Shown here one piece after another: positions 6,478 to 11,805 of a stretch of 11,805 nt of DNA. Source of the DNA: Campylobacter sp. Lineage in GTDB: Bacteria; Campylobacterota; Campylobacteria; Campylobacterales; Campylobacteraceae. Within the stretch, counting starts at the first letter, position 1, and every line of letters starts with the position of its first letter. Below the pieces are notes generated by a model, which did no database searches, was not told the origin of the DNA, and saw only the letters and a list, made by a program, of their open reading frames with translations. The stretch is from assembly GCA_021203945.1 (NCBI GenBank), contig JAJQAF010000076.1, positions 1 to 11,805 of the forward strand, written 5' to 3'. A program made the position numbers and the translations under genes.

Positions 6478-6510
6478 AAAAAATCACCCAAAGAATTACT
6501 CTTCAGGTGA
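6478..6510 (-). terminator. Intrinsic terminator for transcripts coming from guaA
   Basis: On the minus strand, arms 6510-6499 and 6495-6484 form a 12-bp stem with three G-U pairs and a TAA loop, immediately followed by six T residues (6483-6478). It lies inside the element, 83 bases beyond the guaA stop. It would end the nhaD-guaA transcript and shield the repressor gene from antisense transcription. Confidence 0.75.
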
Positions 6511-6523
6511 CCCATTTCTAAAA

Positions 6524-6544
6524 TTTGCAAGCATTTTGCAAGCA
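6524..6544. repeat. Tandem TTTGCAAGCA repeat near the attachment site
   Basis: TTTGCAAGCA occurs at 6524-6533 and again at 6535-6544, a spacing of 11, about one helical turn. It lies 50 to 70 bases from the predicted integration core, where tyrosine integrases and excisionases have arm or accessory sites. Assignment to integrase or Xis binding is inference. Confidence 0.5.
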
Positions 6545-6570
6545 CACAACTTACAAAACGACTATTTATA

Positions 6571-6590
6571 AGGCTTTATAGCCTATTTTT
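6571..6590 (+). terminator. Short hairpin with T-run between the element and guaA
   Basis: AGGCT (6571-6575), loop TTAT, AGCCT (6580-6584), then A and TTTTT to 6590. The stem is only five base pairs but GC-rich in the middle. It would stop any + strand transcript before it runs antisense into guaA. Confidence 0.4.
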
Positions 6591-6592
6591 AA

Positions 6593-8128
6593 CTACTCCC
6601 ACTCAATCGTAGCGGGCGGCTTGCTGGAGATGTCATAAACTACGCGGTTTATACCTTCCACTTCATTTATTATGCGACGCGAAATATTTTCAAGCAAATC
6701 ATAAGGCAGGCGCGAAAAGCTTGCCGTCATTCCGTCGCTTGCATCGACGACACGCACGCACACGGCGTTTTCATAGGTGCGGTTATCGCCCATAACGCCC
6801 ACGGAATGGACGTTTAACAGCACGCAAAACGCCTGCCATGTTTTATTATACCAACCGCTTGATTTTAACTCGTCGCGCAAAATCACGTCCGCACCGCGCA
6901 AAAGCTCTAAAGATTGCGGCTTTACTTCGCCCATTATGCGTATAGCAAGTCCCGGTCCCGGAAAAGGATGGCGAAAAACCAAATCGCGGCTTAGTCCAAG
7001 CTCAAGCCCAAGTTGGCGCACTTCGTCTTTAAAAATTTCTTTCAAAGGCTCAATCAGCTCAAAACTCATCCAATCCGGCAAACCGCCTACGTTATGATGG
7101 CTTTTTATCGTTTTGCTGGAGCCCGCCACCGAGCTTTCTATGATATCGGTGTAAAGCGTGCCTTGAGCTAGAAATTTAACGTTATCGTGCTTTTTCGCCT
7201 CTTTTTCAAAAATTTCAATAAAGGTTTCGCCGATGATTTTGCGCTTCTTTTCAGGTTCAATCACGCCCGCAAGACGCTCTAAGAAAATTTTACTAGCGTC
7301 TATGCTTACAAGCTCAACGCCGAGCTTCGTTCTAAACGTGCTTTCCACTTGCTCGCGCTCGCCCGTTCTTAAAAGCCCGTTATCAACGAATACCAAAATT
7401 AAATTTTGCGGTATCGCATTTGCCAAAAGTGCCGCCGTTACCGAGCTATCCACTCCGCCGCTTACCGCGCAAAGCACCTTTTTATTGCCGCCTTGCTCTT
7501 TGATTTTAGCGATTTGCATTTTAGCAACGCTTCCCATATTCCAAGTGCTTTCGCAACCGCATATATGTTTGGCGAAATTTTTTAGAATTTGCGTTCCAAA
7601 CTCGCTATGTTGCACTTCGGGATGAAACTGAAGTGCGTAAAATTTACGTTTATCGTCGCCGAATGCACAATACGGAGAATTCTCGCTTACGGCAAGCGGT
7701 TCAAAGCCGTCGGGTAAATTTTTGACAAAATCGCCGTGGCTCATCCATACAATTTGCCTTTGCGGAGTATCTTTAAAAAGTTCATGCTCTTTTGTTACGC
7801 AAAGCTCGGCTTTTCCGTATTCTTTTTGACTTGCGGCAAGCACTTCGGCTTTATGCACGTGGGCGATTAGTTGCATTCCGTAGCAAATCCCTAAAATAGG
7901 CACTCTAAGCTTAAAAATTCCCTCGTCGCAATGATACGCGTCGCTTGCATATACGCTGGCGGGACCGCCGCTTAAAATCACGCCTTTGGGCTTTTTTGCT
8001 TTTATCTCTTCAAGCTTTGCGTTAAAGGGTAAAATTTCCGTATAAACGCCCTGTTCGCGCAATCGCCTGGCTATAAGCTGGGTATATTGCGACCCGAAAT
8101 CCAAAACGATAATATCCGATGTATTCAT
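6593..8128 (-). CDS. guaA: GMP synthase (glutamine-hydrolysing)
   Basis: Converts XMP, glutamine and ATP to GMP in the cytoplasm, the last step of de novo guanine nucleotide synthesis. The N-terminal class I glutamine amidotransferase domain (about 1-190) has GGPASVY (54-60), the nucleophile C82 in GICYGMQ, and H169/E171 in QFHPEV. The ATP-pyrophosphatase domain has the P-loop SGGVDSS (223-229). The C-terminal dimerisation domain ends with the conserved [10 protein letters not shown]. Full length at 511 residues. The start ATG overlaps the nhaD stop by one base (TAATG), so it is in an operon with it. Its final codons serve as the integration target of the element, and the protein sequence is preserved through the junction. 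Its native terminator was probably displaced and replaced by one in the element. Confidence 0.98.
   Translation of the reverse strand: MNTSDIIVLDFGSQYTQLIARRLREQGVYTEILPFNAKLEEIKAKKPKGVILSGGPASVYASDAYHCDEGIFKLRVPILGICYGMQLIAHVHKAEVLAASQKEYGKAELCVTKEHELFKDTPQRQIVWMSHGDFVKNLPDGFEPLAVSENSPYCAFGDDKRKFYALQFHPEVQHSEFGTQILKNFAKHICGCESTWNMGSVAKMQIAKIKEQGGNKKVLCAVSGGVDSSVTAALLANAIPQNLILVFVDNGLLRTGEREQVESTFRTKLGVELVSIDASKIFLERLAGVIEPEKKRKIIGETFIEIFEKEAKKHDNVKFLAQGTLYTDIIESSVAGSSKTIKSHHNVGGLPDWMSFELIEPLKEIFKDEVRQLGLELGLSRDLVFRHPFPGPGLAIRIMGEVKPQSLELLRGADVILRDELKSSGWYNKTWQAFCVLLNVHSVGVMGDNRTYENAVCVRVVDASDGMTASFSRLPYDLLENISRRIINEVEGINRVVYDISSKPPATIEWE
6594..6604. other. att: Predicted attachment site core at the guaA 3' end
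   Basis: On the minus strand the last guaA codons read GAGTGGGAGTA followed by G of the TAG stop. Tn5801 and related elements use GAGTGGGAATA at the same place as the 11-bp core, differing here at one base. The conserved C-terminal residues of GuaA (IEWE) explain why the target is shared between distant bacteria. The second copy should lie at the far end of the element, left of the window, so the exact repeat limits cannot be set. Confidence 0.6.
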
Positions 8129-9495
8129 TAGTATAATCCTAAAATTTCAAATTGCACATACCAAACGATAAGCGACACGATATAGCCCGCAACAATCGTC
8201 CAAGCGTGCTTCATATGTGCGCCGAAAGTGTAAATTCCTTTTAGTTTTCCCATTACGCCGACACCTGCGGCAGAACCGAAACTTATCATTGATCCGCCGA
8301 TTCCGGCAGTTAAAGTAACGAGCAGCCATTGGTCTAAGTTCATAGGAGGATTTGATTTTAAAACGGCCGACATAACAGGGACGTTATCGACGATAGCGGA
8401 TAAAAATCCGACACCGATATTTACGGGCGTTGCGCCTAATTTATCGTAAAGTGCGACGGCATAGTTTAAAAATCCCAAATAATGAAGCGCGCCCACTGCG
8501 GCTAAAATACCGAAAAAGAAAAAAAGCGTATCGTTTTCTATTTTGCTCATATAGTGAAAGACGTGCATAGGCTCTTCGTTCTTGTTTGTTTTTTTGTAAA
8601 AATACGTATAAAGGCTAAGCAATGAAAAACCAAACATCATACCCCACATCGCAGGCAAGTGAAATAGCTGATGCATCATAACGGCTGAAAAAATGGTAAA
8701 AATTCCAAGTCCTATAACGACTTTACCGCCTTTTTTGACTACGACTTTTGGCTCGGTGCTAGGATCAAAATGAGGGCTTCCTTCGGGCACTACGCGAGCC
8801 AATAAAAACGCCGTTAGCCCCCAACCGATTATGGAAGCCGGAAATAGCGCGAAAAAGTCAATAAACGGCGCTTTGCCCGCAGCCCAAGCCATAAGCGTCG
8901 TAATGTCGCCGAAAGGGCTCCACGCACCGCCTGCATTTGCGGCAACTACGATATTTATCGCACCGGCTACAAGAAAATTCGTATTATGTCTGTCTATCGT
9001 CAAAAGCACGGTTGATAAAATGAGTGCGGTCGTGAGGTTGTCGGCAACGGGACTGATAAAAAACGCCAAAATACCCGTTAGCCAAAACAGCTTTTTATAA
9101 GTGTATCCTTTTGAGACCAGGTTGTATTTAAGCGCGTTAAACACGTCTCGCTCGATGAGAGCTTCAATATAAGTCATCGCAACCATTAGGAAAAAGATGA
9201 TCTGAGCTATCTCAAGGATTAGATGATTTACCTCATCTTGTAGAGAATGCACGTCCATTCCGTTACCGAGCATATAAAGCCCGATCAGCAAAAACATAAA
9301 CGTGCCTATAAAAATAGCCGGTTTTGCTTTATTTATATGGAAATTTTCCTCCGCGGCTATAAAAAAATAGCCTACGACGAATATTATAAGACATAAAATT
9401 CCAACCCAAGTCATAGTTAAATTTATAGCTTCGCCGCTTGCGTCCGAAGCAAAAGCCAACCCAAACAAAAGACTTAAAGGTCCCAAAATCCTCAT
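8128..9495 (-). CDS. nhaD: NhaD-type Na+/H+ antiporter
   Basis: A 455-residue inner-membrane protein of the ion transporter superfamily (ArsB/NhaD/CitM relatives) that exchanges sodium for protons for pH and salt homeostasis. It has about a dozen hydrophobic segments (for example 29-46, 60-77, 94-110, 137-165, 215-233, 258-275, 283-299, 323-348). Family motifs visible are [13 protein letters not shown] (148-160), [14 protein letters not shown] (187-200), [14 protein letters not shown] (366-379) and [12 protein letters not shown] (400-411). The hydrophobic N-terminus ending around FASDA could be a cleavable signal, as seen in some family members. Good ribosome binding site AAGGAG just before ATG 9495. 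It is directly coupled to guaA; no functional link is obvious beyond co-transcription. Confidence 0.92.
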   Translation of the reverse strand: MRILGPLSLLFGLAFASDASGEAINLTMTWVGILCLIIFVVGYFFIAAEENFHINKAKPAIFIGTFMFLLIGLYMLGNGMDVHSLQDEVNHLILEIAQIIFFLMVAMTYIEALIERDVFNALKYNLVSKGYTYKKLFWLTGILAFFISPVADNLTTALILSTVLLTIDRHNTNFLVAGAINIVVAANAGGAWSPFGDITTLMAWAAGKAPFIDFFALFPASIIGWGLTAFLLARVVPEGSPHFDPSTEPKVVVKKGGKVVIGLGIFTIFSAVMMHQLFHLPAMWGMMFGFSLLSLYTYFYKKTNKNEEPMHVFHYMSKIENDTLFFFFGILAAVGALHYLGFLNYAVALYDKLGATPVNIGVGFLSAIVDNVPVMSAVLKSNPPMNLDQWLLVTLTAGIGGSMISFGSAAGVGVMGKLKGIYTFGAHMKHAWTIVAGYIVSLIVWYVQFEILGLY

Positions 9496-9580
9496 TTTCT
9501 CTCCTTTAAATTTTTAAAAATTCAGATATTTTACTTAAATGCAACTGAATATACCGTTAATCAGGGCTTAAATTAGGCTG

Positions 9581-9748
9581 CTAAATTTTATTTATTTTAT
9601 CGGTTTTTTTCTCTTTTTTGACGTTGCTCGCGTCGTCGTAAAAAGGATCGTCCTTGTACCCGCAACCGACCAAAAACATCAATGAGAAAATTAATACAAA
9701 AAATGATAAAATCGCCCTATGAAAGACGCCGAATTTTTGATTGAACAT
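9581..9748 (-). CDS. Small lipoprotein, 55 residues, LptM-like in pattern
   Basis: From ATG 9748 the minus strand encodes a short basic n-region (MFNQKFGVFHR), a hydrophobic stretch (residues 12-28) and a lipobox LVGC with C29, followed by GYKDDPFYDD and a lysine-rich tail to TAG at 9581-9583. The signal-peptidase II pattern followed by CGYK.P.Y resembles the small LptM (YifL)-like lipoproteins, which in gamma-proteobacteria assist the LptDE complex; that function is only a possibility here. Ribosome binding site AAAGGA (9765-9760) supports this start. The first ten codons overlap head to head with the start of the + strand gene at 9719. It lies upstream of nhaD in the same direction, 85 bases apart, with no clear promoter seen in that gap. 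Confidence 0.78.
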   Translation of the reverse strand: MFNQKFGVFHRAILSFFVLIFSLMFLVGCGYKDDPFYDDASNVKKEKKTDKINKI

Positions 9749-10183
9749 ATTTATAAAAATCCTTTGTTTAAAGAGTTAAAAAGCGCAAACGAGTGCCGCA
9801 AACTAGTATCTTTTATGAGCAAAACGCACCAAAATTTGATAGCCTTTTGCTACGTGCGCGGAAATATAATTTTTTTCGCGCTAAAGCACCCGTTGGCACT
9901 TCAGGAACTAAAGCGCGATAGTAGTATATTTATGATAAAAGACTTATTAAAAGCCTTTGTAAAGACCGACGAGACAAGTATTTTTAAGTCCGTTGAAGAG
10001 ATAAAATTTTTTATAACCAATAATCTTAAATTTCAACCGCAAATTTCAAAGCCGATAAAAATTTCACGACCCCAAAGCAAGGGAGAATTTCAAAATTTTA
10101 CAAAAGATGAAATTTTACATTCAAAATTTGAAGAGATAAGAGCCGTCTTGCTGGCTAGAAATGCAAAATTTTATGCTAATTGA
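9719..10183 (+). CDS. DUF721/DciA-like protein (putative)
   Basis: A 154-residue protein without signal peptide or membrane segment. The segment LIAFCYVRGNIIFFALKHPL (40-59), then ALQELKRD and a later SVEEIKFFI (90-98), follows the DUF721 pattern: a short domain with G, two strands, an EL-containing helix and an I-x-F strand. In other bacteria DUF721 proteins are DciA, the loader of the replicative helicase DnaB. Match strength is moderate and judged by eye, so treat the function as a proposal. A corresponding hypothetical gene next to uvrC is found in C. jejuni, as I recall. Its end overlaps the uvrC start by 11 bases. There is no ribosome binding site before ATG 9719; TAAAAT at 9707-9712 would place the transcript start at the ATG, so it might be leaderless. 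Confidence 0.65.
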   Translation: MKDAEFLIEHIYKNPLFKELKSANECRKLVSFMSKTHQNLIAFCYVRGNIIFFALKHPLALQELKRDSSIFMIKDLLKAFVKTDETSIFKSVEEIKFFITNNLKFQPQISKPIKISRPQSKGEFQNFTKDEILHSKFEEIRAVLLARNAKFYAN

Positions 10184-11805
10184 CGAGATAAAATCCCTGC
10201 CTAACGAACCCGGCGTTTATCAATATTTCGACGATGCAAATCGCCTGCTTTACGTGGGAAAGGCAAAAAATTTAAAAAATCGCGTCAAAAGCTATTTTAG
10301 CTTTACCAAAGCCCTCGCTCCGTCGCCGAAAATCAGCCCTAGAATTTACAAGATGATAAGCCAAACCGCTCACCTTGAATACATCGTAACCTCAAGCGAA
10401 GCCGATGCGCTGATCCTTGAAAATTCGTTCATCAAACAGCTTAAACCTAAATACAATATCTTGTTGCGCGACGATAAAACCTATCCTTACATTTATCTAA
10501 ATTTAGACGATGAATTTCCAAGATTTGACATAACAAGAAAGATTGTAAAAGGCAAAAATATCAAATATTTCGGCCCGTATTTTAAGGGCGGACGCGAGCT
10601 TTTAGAGGCGCTTTGGTTAAATTTTAAGCTGGTTCAAAGCAAAAGCGCACTGAAAGCAAAGGGCTCATATTTACTCTACCAGTTAGGATATTGCGAAGCT
10701 CCGCTAATAAGTCAAATTTCGCCCGAACAATACGCAAAAGTCGTGAATTCCGCCATAGCCGCCTTGCAAAATCCGCAATCCATGTTGCCGAATTTAACGA
10801 GCTTAATGACGAAATACGCCCAAAACGAAAACTACGAACAGGCGGCTAAAATAAGGGATAAAATTAATGTCATTAAAGATTTGGACGTTAAGGTAGAGGT
10901 TGATTTGGCCAAGCTTGAAGATTTTGAAGTATTTGCCGTTCATTCAAGCGAAAATTTAATCTGTGCCGTGCGTTTTAGCGTGCAAAACGGCAAGATTAGC
11001 GGCGTTTATCAAAATATCACAAACGCTAAAACAATCGTTAATATCGACGTTAGCGACGCTTACAAGCAAATTATTTTGGAAAGCTTTCCCATAGACCAAC
11101 CCATAATCACCGCTAAAATTTATACAAACGAAGAATTTGAAGACGCAAATTTAATTGAAGAGATTTTAACTCAAAGACACGGCAAAAAATTTCATATCTC
11201 TACGCCAAAAATCGGCGAAAAAAGGCGAATTTGCGAGATCGCAAATAAAAACGCCGCCATCTTTATACAAAACTATCTAAAAACGCATGACAACGACTTC
11301 TTAACGGAGCTTAAAGAGTATTTTTCGCTCGCTCACACGCCTTACGCAATCGAAGCCTTTGACAACTCTCATATGTTCGGCAAAGCCTGCGTCGGAGCAA
11401 TGGTGCGCTTTGAGCATGGAAATTTTATTAAAGAAAAATACCGCCACGTGCATCTAAACGCCAAAAATGACTACGATCAAATGAGCCAAATGCTAACGGA
11501 GCGGGCTTTGCGATTTGATAAGCTAAGTCCGCCCGATTTATGGGTCATCGACGGCGGCGAAACGCTTTTAAGCTTGGCGAACGAAATTTTAAAAAGCAGC
11601 GGAGCAAACATCGACGTTATCGCTATCTCAAAAGAAAAAATAGACGCAAAAGCTCATCGCGCAAAAGGGGCGGCGAAAGATAAAATTTATACGCAAAACG
11701 CAAAATTTAGTCTAAATACCGACGATAAAAAGCTACAATTTTTCCAGCGTTTGCGCGATGAAAGCCATAGATTTGCGATAAGCTTTCATCAAAAGACCAA
11801 AAGAA
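10173..11805 (+). CDS. uvrC: Excinuclease ABC subunit C (partial, C-terminus outside window)
   Basis: Makes the incisions on both sides of a DNA lesion in nucleotide excision repair with UvrA and UvrB. 544 codons are visible without interruption. The GIY-YIG nuclease domain is at the N-terminus (GVYQYFDDANRLLYVGKAKN, about 14-33). The UvrB-binding UVR domain is near 210-235 (KYAQNENYEQAAKIRDKI). The RNase H-like 5' nuclease domain includes EAFDNSHMFG and, further on, WVIDGGE with the catalytic aspartates. The C-terminal helix-hairpin-helix repeats are cut off; about 60 residues should be missing compared with usual epsilonproteobacterial UvrC. ATG 10173 (MLIDEIKSLP) matches the family start; an in-frame ATG at 10161 is an alternative. 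Coupled to the DUF721-like gene by overlap. Confidence 0.97.
   Translation, partial: MLIDEIKSLPNEPGVYQYFDDANRLLYVGKAKNLKNRVKSYFSFTKALAPSPKISPRIYKMISQTAHLEYIVTSSEADALILENSFIKQLKPKYNILLRDDKTYPYIYLNLDDEFPRFDITRKIVKGKNIKYFGPYFKGGRELLEALWLNFKLVQSKSALKAKGSYLLYQLGYCEAPLISQISPEQYAKVVNSAIAALQNPQSMLPNLTSLMTKYAQNENYEQAAKIRDKINVIKDLDVKVEVDLAKLEDFEVFAVHSSENLICAVRFSVQNGKISGVYQNITNAKTIVNIDVSDAYKQIILESFPIDQPIITAKIYTNEEFEDANLIEEILTQRHGKKFHISTPKIGEKRRICEIANKNAAIFIQNYLKTHDNDFLTELKEYFSLAHTPYAIEAFDNSHMFGKACVGAMVRFEHGNFIKEKYRHVHLNAKNDYDQMSQMLTERALRFDKLSPPDLWVIDGGETLLSLANEILKSSGANIDVIAISKEKIDAKAHRAKGAAKDKIYTQNAKFSLNTDDKKLQFFQRLRDESHRFAISFHQKTKR

Larger units (their letters stand above)
1..6604. mobile_element. Integrative mobilizable/conjugative element at guaA 3' end (left end outside window)
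   Basis: A block of excisionase, tyrosine integrase, repressor, primase, helicase, MobC and relaxase genes, clearly more AT-rich than the flanking guaA-nhaD-uvrC chromosome. The proteins resemble those of Firmicutes elements, and the start codons are preceded by strong GGAGG sequences. The right boundary is inferred at the last codons of guaA, because the Gram-positive element Tn5801 is known to insert there using an 11-bp core very like the sequence present here. No type IV secretion gene is in the window, so it cannot be decided whether this is a self-transmissible ICE or a mobilizable IME. The second attachment site and the cargo must lie to the left of position 1. Confidence 0.88.

Noticed and set aside
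6351..6545. Minus-strand frame of 64 codons over the repressor end and terminators
   Set aside because: It is made mainly of the reverse of the repressor gene and two hairpin terminators, with no ribosome binding site.
7233..7625. 130-codon + strand frame inside guaA (also 6777-7097)
   Set aside because: Antisense shadows of a highly conserved gene; no motif.
9521..9550. ATTCAG/CTGAAT inverted repeat upstream of nhaD
   Set aside because: Only six base pairs with a long loop in AT-rich sequence; expected by chance.

Overview
The right part of the window (about 6593-11805) looks like the chromosome of a Campylobacter or close relative. It carries guaA, an NhaD-type antiporter gene, a small lipoprotein gene, a DUF721/DciA-like gene and uvrC. 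The codon style (AAA/AAT/TTT-rich with GCG/GGC) and a UvrC N-terminus of the type seen in campylobacters fit this, as does the neighbourhood: from memory, C. jejuni also has uvrC, a small hypothetical gene and guaA side by side. The moderate GC of this part suggests an oral or mid-GC Campylobacter rather than C. jejuni; the species cannot be fixed.

The left part (1 to about 6592) is visibly more AT-rich and is built like an integrative mobilizable or conjugative element of Gram-positive anaerobes (Firmicutes). It has strong AGGAGG-type ribosome binding sites and proteins of Clostridia/Tn1549 style. It abuts the last codons of guaA, a known landing site for Gram-positive integrative elements (Tn5801 uses the guaA 3' end). 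The left end and any cargo or type IV secretion genes lie outside the window.

Layout of the element, from guaA inward: a tandem 11-bp-spaced repeat and terminators (6441-6590); an XRE-family repressor on the + strand (5834-6436); a divergent control region with a clear sigma70 promoter and two copies of TTAGTATAC (5714-5791); then a collinear minus-strand series. This series runs excisionase-like gene, tyrosine integrase, small ribbon-helix-helix-type protein, AEP primase (NrS-1-like), RepA-type helicase ATPase, MobC, MOBP relaxase, and the start of one more gene that leaves the window. The design implies lysogeny-like control of excision (repressor versus xis-int), autonomous replication after excision (primase plus helicase) and mobilization (MobC plus relaxase).

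The most notable points are these. (1) A one-base deletion in an A-run separates the integrase arm-binding domain from the rest of the protein. (2) A palindromic array of three plus three 9-bp-spaced ACCGTT repeats lies just after the helicase gene. (3) There are paired hairpins before mobC. (4) A long perfect inverted repeat precedes the primase. (5) A 55-codon lipoprotein gene overlaps the start of the DUF721-like gene head to head. No antibiotic resistance, defence or CRISPR genes are visible in this window.
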